Origin: Aestuariimicrobium soli
GTDB lineage: Bacteria; Actinomycetota; Actinomycetes; Propionibacteriales; Propionibacteriaceae
NCBI RefSeq assembly: GCF_051192575.1
Contig: NZ_JBPJSQ010000006.1
Coordinates: forward strand, 434,001-498,000
Length of the DNA stretch: 64,000 nucleotides
Direction of reading: 5' to 3'
The notes under the pieces were generated by a model. That model was given only the letters and a program-made list of their open reading frames with translations. It had not been told where the DNA came from and did no database searches. Of the stretch, positions 7,436 through 15,850 are shown in pieces; positions within the stretch are counted from its first letter, which is position 1, and every line of letters begins with the position of its first letter. Position numbers and translations under genes: made by a program.

Positions 7436-8398
7436 TCACTTGATGCCGGAGTTCACGAACCCGTTCACGAAGTAACGCTGGAAGATCAGGAACAGGATGA
7501 TCATCGGCACCGCTGCCATGGTGGTGGCCGCCATCAGCAGTTCCCACTCGGTGGTCGACTCCTGCCGGAACACCGACAGACCCAACTGGATCACCCGCAG
7601 GTTCTCACTCTGGGTGACCAGCAACGGCCACAGGAAGTTGTTCCAGCCGGCCTCGAATGCCAGCAGACCCACCGTCAGCAGCCCCGGCTTGATCAGCGGG
7701 GTCACGATCTGCAGCCAGATGCGTGGCTCCGAGAGGCCGTCGAGTCGCGCGGCCTCGATCAGCTCCGAGGGAGTGGTCACGTAGAACTGGCGCAGCAGGA
7801 AGATCGAGAACGTCGAGACCATGCCGGGAACCAGCAGGCCCCACCACGAGTCGATCCAGCCCGTTCCGCCCTGGCCGATGATGTTGTTGCCACCGAACAG
7901 CGGCATGAACCGCACCATCAGGAAGGCCGGGATCACGGTCGCGTAGAACGGGATCATCATCGTCGCCAGGAACCAGGCGAAGATGAACGGCGCCGCCTTG
8001 AACCGCAACTTGGCCAGCGCATATCCGGCCGCGCTGCCCAGCACCAGCGTCGACACCACGTTGAAGGCGCCGATGATGAAGCTGTTCCGGGCGAAGATGC
8101 CGAACGGGGCCGCCTGCAGCGCTCGTCCGAAGTTCTCGAAGTGCCACTCGCTGGGGATGAACGGCGGACGTTCCATGCCGATCTCCCTGGGCGAGCGCAC
8201 CGCGGTGAAGAACATCCACACGAACGGCAGCACCATCGCCAGCGAGACGATCAGCAGCACCACCCACAGCACGCCCCGACCCCAGAAGCGGCGACGCCGC
8301 TGCGAGGGTGCCTTGACGGTGTGCGTGGCCTCGGCGTTCTCGATCTCCTCGACGCTGTCGTCCGCGACGTTGCCGGGGACGTGAATGTCAGTCGCCAT
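7436..8398 (-). CDS. Carbohydrate ABC transporter permease (MalG/CUT1 type)
   Basis: 320 aa with six membrane helices and the EAA loop ELIEAARLDGLSEPRIW that docks the ATPase. The family forms a heterodimer with a MalF-type partner, encoded immediately upstream and overlapping by 11 nt (8388-8398). A long acidic cytoplasmic N-terminus (about 35 residues) precedes the first helix. No ATPase gene is present in the operon. Confidence 0.93.
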   Translation of the reverse strand: MATDIHVPGNVADDSVEEIENAEATHTVKAPSQRRRRFWGRGVLWVVLLIVSLAMVLPFVWMFFTAVRSPREIGMERPPFIPSEWHFENFGRALQAAPFGIFARNSFIIGAFNVVSTLVLGSAAGYALAKLRFKAAPFIFAWFLATMMIPFYATVIPAFLMVRFMPLFGGNNIIGQGGTGWIDSWWGLLVPGMVSTFSIFLLRQFYVTTPSELIEAARLDGLSEPRIWLQIVTPLIKPGLLTVGLLAFEAGWNNFLWPLLVTQSENLRVIQLGLSVFRQESTTEWELLMAATTMAAVPMIILFLIFQRYFVNGFVNSGIK

Positions 8399-9314
8399 CG
8401 GTGTTTCCCACCACCTTCCGTGAGATGAGCGTGATCACGATCAGCACGAGCAGCAGCACCACCGACTGGGCGGTCGCGTAACCCATGCGGAACTGCTGGA
8501 AGGCAGCCACGTAGATCTGGTAGGTGATCACCGTGGTGGCGTTCGCGGGGCCACCGTTGGTCAGGTTGTAGATCAGGTCGAAGGTCTGGAAGTTGCCGAT
8601 GATCGAGGTGACCAACACGAAGAAGGTCGCCGGACGAAGCATCGGCACCGTGATGTGCCAGAACTTCTGGATCGTCGAGGCCCCGTCGACATCGGCGGCC
8701 TCGTAGAGCTCCTGGGAGACACCCTGCAGGCTGGCGAGGTAGATCAGCATCTTCAGGCCGATGCCCTGCCAGATGGTGACGATGATCACCGCGGGCAGCG
8801 CCAGGTTCGAGTTCGTCAGCCAGGCCTGCGGCGTGATGCCGACGAAGCCGAGCAGCACGTTCGCCAGGCCGCCCTCGTTGGGGGCGTAGATCCACAGCCA
8901 GATCATGGCGATGGCCACGGTCGCGGTCACGTGGGGCATGAAGATCATCGTGCGGAACCACGACTGAGCCTTCAGGCCCTGATTGAGGGCGACCGCGAGC
9001 ACCAGCGCGATGAACATCGAGATCGGCACGCCGATGACGACCATGATCAGGTTGTGCCACAGGGCCCGCCAGAACACCCCGTCGCCCATGATCTCGGCGT
9101 AGTTGTCGACGCCGTTGAAGACCGGCGCGTTGACCACGTCGTAGTCGGTGAAGCTCAGAATGATGGCGGCGACCACCGGGCCGCCGACCCACAGCAGGGT
9201 GTGCACGAAAGCGGGAAGGGTGAGGATCCAACCCCACATCTTCTCCGCACGCTGCGACGAACGCCTGCGGGGGCTGGTGACCCCCGCAGGCGTCGCAGTG
9301 GTCGTTGCGGTCAC
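8388..9314 (-). CDS. Carbohydrate ABC transporter permease (MalF/CUT1 type)
   Basis: 308 aa with six helices and the EAA loop ELYEAADVDGASTIQKFW. The GTG start at 9314 overlaps the stop of the binding-protein gene as GTGA, showing translational coupling. The frame is open far upstream, but that extension is a shadow of the binding-protein gene. It pairs with the downstream MalG-type permease. Confidence 0.93.
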   Translation of the reverse strand: MTATTTATPAGVTSPRRRSSQRAEKMWGWILTLPAFVHTLLWVGGPVVAAIILSFTDYDVVNAPVFNGVDNYAEIMGDGVFWRALWHNLIMVVIGVPISMFIALVLAVALNQGLKAQSWFRTMIFMPHVTATVAIAMIWLWIYAPNEGGLANVLLGFVGITPQAWLTNSNLALPAVIIVTIWQGIGLKMLIYLASLQGVSQELYEAADVDGASTIQKFWHITVPMLRPATFFVLVTSIIGNFQTFDLIYNLTNGGPANATTVITYQIYVAAFQQFRMGYATAQSVVLLLVLIVITLISRKVVGNTDGD

Positions 9315-10618
9315 TTCACGCGGCCGATCGAGTCCTCGGCCATCGCCTTGAGGTCGGCAATGGTGTCCTTGACCGACTTCTTGCCGAGCACGCCGGCCTC
9401 CATGATCGGATCCATCTTGCCTCGGATCTCCATCCAGGCGGGGGTGCCGCCGTCGGTGACGGAGTACTGCAGGTTGTCGGAGGAGAACTTGGCGATCTTG
9501 TTGGCGTCGATCTCGGCGTCGGCCGGGATCTTGCGCGCGGGCACCTTGCCGGTGAAGCGCACCTGCTCGGTGAGGCCCTTGTCGCTCATCATGTAGGCGA
9601 TGGCGGCGATGGCGGCCTCGGGGTTCTTCGAACGAGCCGACAGCGCGGCCAGGGTGCCGCCCTGGTAGATGACCTTCTTGTCGGCCGAGGTGCCCGGGCA
9701 CAGCATGATGCCGAGGTTCTCGTCCTTGATCAGGTCGGGGGCCTGCTTGGCGAAGGTCGGCCACACGGCCGAGCTGTTCCAGCTGATCAGGGCCTTGTTG
9801 GTCTGGTAGGCGCCGGGCTGACCGGTGGCCACGCGCAGGTTGAAGTCCGACAGACCTTCCTTCTGCAGCATGACCAGCCACTCGAGGGCCTTGACGCCGG
9901 GCTCCTGGTCGAAGGTGATGCTCATGCCGTCGGGGGCGAACTGCGTGCCGCCGTAGGCGAAGATCATCTGGCCCCACGCCTGGCGCAGGCTCGAGGCGAG
10001 CATGTCGAGCGGGAACTTGCCGGTCTTGCCCTTGATCTCCTTGAGCAGGGCGGTGAAGTCGTCGATCGTGTCGACGTTGATGTCGGCATCGGTGAAGCCG
10101 GCCTTGCCCAGCAGGTCCTTGCGGTACAGGAACGGACGCGACTCCAGGTGCATCGGCACCGAGAACAGCTTGCCGTCGTAGGAGGCGTTCTCCAGCAGGT
10201 TGGGCACGACGTCGTCCGCGCCGATGGCGGTCTTGTCGATCTCGGCGACGATCTTCTTGTGGGCGAAGGGCTGGGTCCAGCCCATGCCGAACATGATGAT
10301 GTCCGAGGGGCTGCCGCCGGCGATCTGGGTCGACAGCTTCTCGTTCAGCTTGTCCCACGGGGTGTAGTCGACCTGGAACTTGACGGCCGGGTGCTGCTCG
10401 GTGAAGGGCTTGAGCACCTTGCCCTCGAGCGCGGCCTTGCCTTCGGCACCGGCGAACTCGGGGGTGAGCAGGTTCAGCGTGCCCTTCAGCTCGGCGCTCG
10501 AGTTGACCTTGGCGGGCGTGTTGGCTTTGGTCGGGGTCGTGGACGAGCCACAGGCAGCGGCGGCCAGGCCGATGCCGGCAGCACCGGCCGCACCGATGAG
10601 CTGACGACGGTTGAGCAT
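9311..10618 (-). CDS. Extracellular sugar-binding lipoprotein of an ABC importer
   Basis: 435 aa. The N-terminus has a twin-arginine-like RRQLIGAAG stretch, a hydrophobic segment and the lipobox AAAC at about residues 20-23, so export and lipidation are expected. The rest fits solute-binding protein family 1. The substrate is probably an oligo- or monosaccharide, given the CUT1 permeases and LacI-type operator. AGGAGGAAC lies just before the ATG. It is the first gene of the operon. Confidence 0.93.
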   Translation of the reverse strand: MLNRRQLIGAAGAAGIGLAAAACGSSTTPTKANTPAKVNSSAELKGTLNLLTPEFAGAEGKAALEGKVLKPFTEQHPAVKFQVDYTPWDKLNEKLSTQIAGGSPSDIIMFGMGWTQPFAHKKIVAEIDKTAIGADDVVPNLLENASYDGKLFSVPMHLESRPFLYRKDLLGKAGFTDADINVDTIDDFTALLKEIKGKTGKFPLDMLASSLRQAWGQMIFAYGGTQFAPDGMSITFDQEPGVKALEWLVMLQKEGLSDFNLRVATGQPGAYQTNKALISWNSSAVWPTFAKQAPDLIKDENLGIMLCPGTSADKKVIYQGGTLAALSARSKNPEAAIAAIAYMMSDKGLTEQVRFTGKVPARKIPADAEIDANKIAKFSSDNLQYSVTDGGTPAWMEIRGKMDPIMEAGVLGKKSVKDTIADLKAMAEDSIGRVK

Positions 10619-10722
10619 TGTTCCTCCTGAACGACCACCTGGGTCGTGTTCATCTGCGTTGACGAAGGGTGGACGCTCCGACCCCGGGTTGGGTGGTGTC
10701 CGTTGGCGGGAACTCTACGCGC

Positions 10723-10740
10723 TGGGAAAGCGCTTGCCCA
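10723..10740. promoter_or_regulatory. LacI-family operator upstream of the sugar importer
   Basis: TGGGAAAGCGCTTGCCCA is a near-perfect palindrome centred on CG, the classic LacI/GalR-type operator form (AAGCGCTT core). It lies about 105 bp upstream of the binding-protein start. No LacI regulator gene is in the window. Confidence 0.75.
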
Positions 10741-10918
10741 CTGGCTGTGATCGAATCGCAACCAACGGGGTCGTCCCAAGCTCTTGCCACTTCTTGCCTC
10801 CTGTGCAGACGGTCACGATGTGGTCTCGGTGGGCTGTGAGGGTCGGACGAGCCGTGCAGCCCGCCTGAGCACTTCGGTGTTCTCCGGCGTCGTCAGGCGG
10901 ACGACGGGGACACGACAA
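10741..10918. other. Intergenic stretch without a recognisable gene
   Basis: Together with the operator and the rplI terminator this fills the gap 10619-10989 between the importer and rplI. I see no coding signal or RNA gene. Confidence 0.5.
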
Positions 10919-10950
10919 CGGGGCCCGGATCCCGAAGGATCCGAGCCCCG
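10919..10950 (-). terminator. Terminator hairpin downstream of rplI
   Basis: CGGGGCTCGGATCC pairs with GGATCCGGGCCCCG across a short TTCG-type loop, with one mismatch. It lies 40 nt after the rplI stop. Confidence 0.8.
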
Positions 10951-10989
10951 TGTGGCTCACCCGGCACGCATCGGCCGGGAGGCGGTGAT

Positions 10990-11439
10990 TCAGCTGGCGG
11001 CAACCACGGCCACGGCCACGTGGGCGGTGACGGCGTCGTGCAGCTTGATGCCGACGGTGTGCGAACCCACGGTCTTGATGGGCTTGGCAACCTGCACCGA
11101 GCGCTTGTCGACGGCCGGGCCACCGGCCTTCTTCACGGCCAGGGCGATGTCGGCGGCGGTGACCGCACCGAACAGCTTGCCCTCGGCGCCGGCACGGGCC
11201 GGCAGCTCGACGGTCAGGCCCTCGATCTGCTCGCGCAGCTCGTTGGCGTGACCCAGGTCGCGCACCTGACGGGCGTCACGAGCGCGCTTGAGGCCCTCGA
11301 TCTGCTTGTCGGCGCCGCGGGTCCAGGCGATCGCCTTGCCCTGCGGCAGCAGGTAGTTGCGGCCGTAGCCGTCCTTGACCTCGACGATGTCGCCGGCAAT
11401 GCCGAGCTTGTCGATGGCAGCGGTGAGAATGAGCTTCAT
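10990..11439 (-). CDS. rplI: Large ribosomal subunit protein bL9
   Basis: 149 aa, normal length. The N-terminal RNA-binding domain begins MKLILTAAIDKLG and has DGYGRNYLLPQGKA; a long connecting helix and the C-terminal domain (GKLFGAVTAADIA) follow. It is the last gene of the rpsF-ssb-rpsR-rplI cluster, 15 nt after rpsR. GAAGGGG lies ahead of the ATG. Confidence 0.97.
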   Translation of the reverse strand: MKLILTAAIDKLGIAGDIVEVKDGYGRNYLLPQGKAIAWTRGADKQIEGLKRARDARQVRDLGHANELREQIEGLTVELPARAGAEGKLFGAVTAADIALAVKKAGGPAVDKRSVQVAKPIKTVGSHTVGIKLHDAVTAHVAVAVVAAS

Positions 11440-11454
11440 GTGTCAGTCCCCTTC

Positions 11455-11694
11455 TCAGCGAGCGGTCGAGGCGTAGGGCAGCAGAGCCATCTCGCGCGCG
11501 TTCTTGATCGCGATGGCGACCTTGCGCTGGTCCTGGACCGAGAGGCCCGTGACGCGGCGGGCGCGGATCTTCCCGCGCTCGGAGATGAACTTGCGCAGGG
11601 TTGCGGTGTCCTTGTAGTCGACGTTCGCGACGCGAACCGACTTCACCGGGACGATCTTCTTCTTGTTCACAGGCTTGCGCTGTGGACCGGCCAT
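11455..11694 (-). CDS. rpsR: Small ribosomal subunit protein bS18, zinc-independent form
   Basis: 79 aa. DYKDTATLRKFISERGKIRARRVTG and REMALLPYA are diagnostic. The usual Cys residues of zinc-binding S18 (the CxxC near residue 15 and the Cys of TGNC) are all absent: the region reads KKKIVPVKSVRVANVDYKD and TGLSVQDQ. This is the C-minus type usually seen as a zinc-starvation paralogue, yet it sits here in the main ribosomal cluster. A GAAGGAG site precedes the ATG. Confidence 0.96.
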   Translation of the reverse strand: MAGPQRKPVNKKKIVPVKSVRVANVDYKDTATLRKFISERGKIRARRVTGLSVQDQRKVAIAIKNAREMALLPYASTAR

Positions 11695-11819
11695 TGTGGT
11701 GCTCCTTCGTGTGGGCCCGGCTCTCGCCGGAAGGGCCTGTCGTGGATGGCGGACGAGCCGCCGGGAACGTGGTGGGCTCTGAGCTGAGCGCCGATCGAGC
11801 GGACTCGATCAGGCACCGA

Positions 11820-12368
11820 TCAGAACGGGGGCTCCTCGGCCTGGGCCGAAGCCCAGGGGTCAGTGCCGCCGCCGCGGTTGTCGCCGCCCTGGCTGCCCGA
11901 GTTGTTCCAACCGCCCTGGCTGGAACCACCCTGGCCGCCGCCCTGCTGCTGGGACTGCTGGCTCTGCCAGCCGCCGCCACCGCCCTGGCCGCCACCGGAA
12001 CCGCTGGGGTTCCGGTTGACCTTGGCGCTGGCGTAGCGCAGGGAGGGACCGACTTCTTCGACCTCGACCTCGAACACGGTGCGACGCTCGCCCTCGCGGG
12101 TCTCGTAGCTGCGTGACTTCAGTCGTCCGTTCACGATGACGCGCATGCCCTTGGTGAGGGACTCGGTCACGTTCTCGGCGGCCTGACGCCACACCGAGCA
12201 GTTCAGGAACATGGCATCACCGTCTTTCCACTCACCGGACTGACGGTCGAACGTGCGCGGGGTCGAGGCCACCGTGAAGCTGGCCACGGCCGCACCCGAG
12301 GGGGTGAAGCGCAGTTCTGGGTCGGCGGTGAGGTTGCCGATGATGGTGATGGGCGTTTCGCCTGCCAT
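11820..12368 (-). CDS. ssb: Single-stranded DNA-binding protein
   Basis: 182 aa. The OB fold (about 1-110) contains ITIIGNLTADPELRFTPSG and FLNCSVWRQAAENV. A Gly/Gln/Ser-rich flexible linker leads to an acidic tip ending EEPPF, the tail that binds repair and replication partners. It lies between rpsF and rpsR, the standard actinobacterial order. It is a tetrameric protein essential for replication. Confidence 0.97.
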   Translation of the reverse strand: MAGETPITIIGNLTADPELRFTPSGAAVASFTVASTPRTFDRQSGEWKDGDAMFLNCSVWRQAAENVTESLTKGMRVIVNGRLKSRSYETREGERRTVFEVEVEEVGPSLRYASAKVNRNPSGSGGGQGGGGGWQSQQSQQQGGGQGGSSQGGWNNSGSQGGDNRGGGTDPWASAQAEEPPF

Positions 12369-12454
12369 GGGGGTCTCCGAATCGGACGTGTGCTTGGGCT
12401 GTCGACCTCAGCCTGCCAGTGAGCACTGACAGAAAACAGGGGTCAGCCCAAGGC

Positions 12455-12463
12455 TGTGGACAA
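12455..12463 (-). promoter_or_regulatory. Single DnaA-box-like 9-mer between rpsF and ssb
   Basis: TTGTCCACA on the minus strand. An isolated copy can occur by chance. Confidence 0.25.
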
Positions 12464-12464
12464 C

Positions 12465-12752
12465 TCAGGCGTCGACGCGCTGAACCTTGGTCCGCATGAT
12501 CGACTCGTCGATGGACATCAGACGGTCCATCTCCTTGACGTCAGCGGGGTTGGCGGTCAGGTTGATGACGACGTAGGAACCTTCCGACTTCTTGTTGATG
12601 TCGTAGGAGAACCGACGGCGGCCCCACACGTCGACGTTGTCGATCGTGCCCTGGGCCTTGGTGATGACGGCGGTGTGCTTCTCAACAAGGGGAGAAACCT
12701 GACGATCGTCCACCTCGGGGTCAATGATGACCATGACTTCGTACTTGCGCAT
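12465..12752 (-). CDS. rpsF: Small ribosomal subunit protein bS6
   Basis: 95 aa, normal length. It starts MRKYEVMVIIDPEVDD and contains DVWGRRRFSYDINKKSEG, both typical. S6 pairs with S18 in the 30S platform. It is the first gene of the cluster. The AGGAGGTGGAG site is unusually strong. Confidence 0.97.
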   Translation of the reverse strand: MRKYEVMVIIDPEVDDRQVSPLVEKHTAVITKAQGTIDNVDVWGRRRFSYDINKKSEGSYVVINLTANPADVKEMDRLMSIDESIMRTKVQRVDA

Positions 12753-12862
12753 GCGCGAACTCCACCTCCTCTGGTCTCGGCGGCCACGAGTCGTTCCCGT
12801 GGCAGGAGGGCGAATGCCTGGCGCGCCCCACAGGAGGCGGAGCGCACCGAGGGACGAGTCTA
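12753..12862 (-). promoter_or_regulatory. rpsF promoter and possible S6:S18 autoregulatory leader
   Basis: A -10 hexamer TAGACT lies at 12857-12862 on the minus strand, giving a leader of about 95 nt. The leader holds a small hairpin (12784-12802, CCACG/CGTGG) followed at once by CCGCCG. Known S6:S18 leader motifs use an exposed CCG beside a stem, so this is suggestive only. The remainder to 12916 shows nothing. Confidence 0.35.
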
Positions 12863-12916
12863 CGCGCGCGGCCGTCGTCCGGGGAAATCGGGGCGGTGAC
12901 CAGGTCGGACGAGGGC

Positions 12917-14371
12917 TCAGCCCCGGTGACGGGCGATGTAGTGCTTGAGGGCCTCGACGTCGAGGGGCAGGTCGTCGACATGGCGCGGAGCCTCGAGCAG
13001 ACCCGCGAACCGGGTGGGGAACTCCGGTTCGTGCCCCAGGGCCTCGCGGATCGTGTCGGCGAACTTCACCGGGAGCGCGGTCTCGAGCACGATCATCGGT
13101 TCGTCGTCAGGCTGGTCTGCCTGGTCGAGCTGGTCGAGCTGGTCGAGGGCGACCTTCACACCATCGGCGGTGTGCGGATCGATGGTCACCCCGGCCTCGG
13201 CGTGCACGCGGCGAATGGTGGCGACCCGGTCGGCATGGGTCGAGGAACCCGAGCTGAAGCCGAACTGGTCACCGATGCGGCCCAGGTCGTCGGAGAGATC
13301 GAAGAACCCCCGCTCGGGCAGGTCGCCGGCGAACAGCTCGCGCAGGCGGGCGGCGTCTCGTCCGACCAGGTCGAAGATGAAGCGCTCGAGGTTGGAGGCC
13401 TTCGAGATGTCCATCGAGGGTGAGCTGGTGGCCGGCGTGTGGTCCGAACCCCGGGGACGGTAGATACCGGTGCGGAAGAACTCGTCGAGCACGTCGTTCT
13501 CGTTGGTGGCCACCACCAACCGGCGGATCGGTAGGCCCAGCTGGCGGGCGACGTGGCCGGCGCAGACGTTGCCGAAGTTGCCGGTGGGAACGGTGAACGA
13601 GACCTGCTGGTCGTCGCGGTCGGTCACCTCGAGCCAGGCGATCACGTAGTAGACGACCTGGGCGACCAGGCGGGCCCAGTTGATGGAGTTGACGGCGCCG
13701 ATGCTGTGCTCGCGCTTGAAATCGGCGTCGGCCATCACGGCCTTCACCAGGTCTTGGCAGTCGTCGAAGACCCCGTCGACGGCCAGGTTGTGCACGCCCG
13801 GGTCGTCCAGCGAGAACATCTGCGCCTGCTGGAACGGGGTCATGCGTCCGGCCGGGGTGAGCATGAAGGTCTCGATGCCCGCGCGACCACGCATGGCGTA
13901 CTCGGCGGCCGAGCCGGTGTCGCCGCTGGTGGCGCCGAGAATGGTCAGGGTCTGGCCGCGGCGGGCCAGCTCGTACTCGAACAACTGACCCAGCAACTGC
14001 ATGGCCAGATCCTTGAACGCGGCGGTGGGCCCCTCGGAGAGATGGGCGAGCCACAGCCGCTCATCGACGGCGTCGAGCCGGCTGACGGGAACCACGGCGG
14101 GGTCGGAGAAGACCTCCCCGTTCCAGGCGCGCTCGCAGATGTCGCGCAGGTCGTCACTGGGGATGTCGTCAATGAACAGGCTCAGAATGCGGTGCCCGAC
14201 GGCGGCGTAGCCCTCGTCCTGGTGCAGCGCGCGGAGGGCCGCGAGGTCGTCCGTGGTCAGGGTCGGGTACGACTCGGGCAGGTACAGGCCGCCGCCGGCC
14301 GCGAGCCCCTCGAGCAGGATGTCGCAGAAGCTGGCCCGGATGTCGGTGTCGCGGGTCGAGAGGTAGAGCAC
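12917..14371 (-). CDS. thrC: Threonine synthase
   Basis: 484 aa, the size of the long (yeast/E. coli-like) form. PLP lysine in EGPTAAFKDLAMQ (about residue 117), followed by GATSGDTGSAAEYA, NSINWARLVAQ and PTGNFGNVCAG. It converts O-phosphohomoserine to threonine. A run of DQL repeats (about 428-437) is encoded by a short tandem repeat. The GTG start at 14371 is 6 nt after TAGGCT, so the mRNA is probably leaderless. No other threonine gene is adjacent. Confidence 0.95.
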   Translation of the reverse strand: MLYLSTRDTDIRASFCDILLEGLAAGGGLYLPESYPTLTTDDLAALRALHQDEGYAAVGHRILSLFIDDIPSDDLRDICERAWNGEVFSDPAVVPVSRLDAVDERLWLAHLSEGPTAAFKDLAMQLLGQLFEYELARRGQTLTILGATSGDTGSAAEYAMRGRAGIETFMLTPAGRMTPFQQAQMFSLDDPGVHNLAVDGVFDDCQDLVKAVMADADFKREHSIGAVNSINWARLVAQVVYYVIAWLEVTDRDDQQVSFTVPTGNFGNVCAGHVARQLGLPIRRLVVATNENDVLDEFFRTGIYRPRGSDHTPATSSPSMDISKASNLERFIFDLVGRDAARLRELFAGDLPERGFFDLSDDLGRIGDQFGFSSGSSTHADRVATIRRVHAEAGVTIDPHTADGVKVALDQLDQLDQADQPDDEPMIVLETALPVKFADTIREALGHEPEFPTRFAGLLEAPRHVDDLPLDVEALKHYIARHRG

Positions 14372-14377
14372 GAGGTC

Positions 14378-14383
14378 AGCCTA
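14378..14383 (-). promoter_or_regulatory. -10 hexamer (TAGGCT), leaderless thrC start
   Basis: TAGGCT on the minus strand, 6 nt before GTG 14371. Confidence 0.55.
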
Positions 14384-14426
14384 GATCGGACGCCGCGAGC
14401 CTTGGCCTGCACGCGCACTGGCGGAC

Positions 14427-14816
14427 TCAGCGCCGAGGTGGCCCCGGCAGCAGGAACTGACCGGCCGTCTTCCAGGCCCGCAGGCCGCCCGCGACGAACT
14501 CGCAGGAGTGGCCCTGCTCGCGCACGGCCGGCACGAGGTGCCCCGAGCGCAGCCCGGAGTCGCAGATCAGCACGAAGGTGCCGTCGGGTTCGGCCAGCGG
14601 GTTCCCAGCGTGCACGGCCGCGAACGCGTCGGCGGCGAGTTCCCGGGGGTCGACCAACTTGGAACCCGGCGCGTGACCGGCGACGTACTCATCGAGCGTG
14701 CGCACGTCGACGAGCACCCCGCCCTTGCTGAGCAGCGCCAGTGCCTCGTCGACACCGATACCGCCGCTCGGCATGACCTTGCTGGCCAGGAAGTCCTTGA
14801 AACCCATGGAGTCCAT
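14427..14816 (-). CDS. Rhodanese-like domain protein
   Basis: 129 aa, a single rhodanese domain. VLVDVRTLDEYVAGHAPGS is typical and the active-site loop reads CDSGLRSG, so the persulfide-forming Cys is present. Small sulfurtransferases of this kind move sulfane sulfur or act in stress responses. The start is uncertain: ATG 14816 and ATG 14807 are both possible and neither has a clear ribosome site. It lies upstream of thrC on the same strand. Confidence 0.85.
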   Translation of the reverse strand: MDSMGFKDFLASKVMPSGGIGVDEALALLSKGGVLVDVRTLDEYVAGHAPGSKLVDPRELAADAFAAVHAGNPLAEPDGTFVLICDSGLRSGHLVPAVREQGHSCEFVAGGLRAWKTAGQFLLPGPPRR

Positions 14817-14934
14817 TGCAGCAGGGGTGAGCCCGGATCGCACCCCCACGGCGGCTCGCGCGACACCGAACGACTCTTCGCACAGGTACGCCGCTGGCCT
14901 ACGCTTGAGCCGACCGCTCGCTGAAAGGGCAATC

Positions 14935-15843
14935 ATGAGCAACGACTGGCAGAACCAGCAGCAGGGTGACCCGAACCCGTGGGCACCCAAGACCTCGGAC
15001 GAGAACGTGTGGCCCGGCTCGGTGTCCCAGGGTTCGGCCTCCCAGGCCTCCGCTTCCCAGGCCTCAGCTTCCCAGACCTCCGCCTCCCAGGATTGGGCCG
15101 GCCAGAGTGCGCCGGCCAGTGAGGGATCGGCGTCGGCACAGGCCTCGGCGAGCAGCCAGCCCTCCGCCGCGCAGCAGGACCCGTGGAATCAGCCCAGCGC
15201 GAGCCAATACGGCGGTGACAGCCAGTACAGCGCCGGCAGCCAGTACAGCGCCGGCAGCCAGCCCTCGGCCGGGTACGAGCAGCAGACGTGGAACCAGACC
15301 TACGCCGAGCCCCAGAACCTATACGGCGACAACCAGTACGGCGACAACCAGTACGGCCAGACTGCGCAGCCGGTCTACGGCACCGACCAGTACGGGCAGC
15401 AGCCGGTCTACGGCGACAATCAGTACGGCCAGACCCAGCAGCAGCCCTACGGCACCGACCAGTACGGCCAGCAGCAGGCTGCCTACGCCGCCGACCCCTA
15501 CGCGCAGCAGCAGCAGAACTACGTCTACGGCGATTCCGGCCAGCAGGCCTATGGCTATGGCGCCATGGCACCGTACGGTTCCAGCCCCGATGCCCCCTAC
15601 GGCATCGACCCCAAAACCGGCATCCCCTTCTCTGACAAGCAGAAGACCGTCGCCGGCATCCTCGGCATCGTGCTCGGCAGCCTCGGCGTCGGCCGGTTCT
15701 ACACCGGCCACATCACCCTGGGCGTGCTGCAGTTGGTGGTCTCCATCGTCACCTTCGGCGTCGGCAGCCTGTGGGGACTGATCGACGGCATCCTCATGCT
15801 GGTCGGCGATCCCAAGGACGCCCAGGGTCGTCCGCTGCGCTGA
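14935..15843 (+). CDS. TM2-domain protein with a long Gln/Ser/Tyr-rich disordered region
   Basis: 302 aa in two parts. Residues 1-220 are low complexity: SASQ repeats, then SQYSAGSQ, then many copies of YGDNQYGQ and YGTDQYGQQ. The last 80 or so residues form a TM2 domain with GIDPKTGIPFSDKQK, GVGRFYTGH and two membrane helices. The polar region resembles prion-like sequences. TM2 proteins are poorly characterised; some actinobacterial ones have disordered N-termini. GAAAGG precedes the ATG, and a possible -10 (TACGCT) lies at 14900-14905. Confidence 0.85.
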   Translation: MSNDWQNQQQGDPNPWAPKTSDENVWPGSVSQGSASQASASQASASQTSASQDWAGQSAPASEGSASAQASASSQPSAAQQDPWNQPSASQYGGDSQYSAGSQYSAGSQPSAGYEQQTWNQTYAEPQNLYGDNQYGDNQYGQTAQPVYGTDQYGQQPVYGDNQYGQTQQQPYGTDQYGQQQAAYAADPYAQQQQNYVYGDSGQQAYGYGAMAPYGSSPDAPYGIDPKTGIPFSDKQKTVAGILGIVLGSLGVGRFYTGHITLGVLQLVVSIVTFGVGSLWGLIDGILMLVGDPKDAQGRPLR

Positions 15844-15850
15844 CCCAGAC

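Noticed and set aside
8388..10358. A 656-codon frame that appears to extend the MalF-type permease upstream
   Set aside because: The extension lies over the binding-protein gene in another frame; the GTG at 9314 in a GTGA overlap is the natural start.
12453..12463. Functional DnaA site in the ssb-rpsF gap
   Set aside because: A lone 9-mer in a 64-kb window is weak evidence; kept only as a low-confidence feature.
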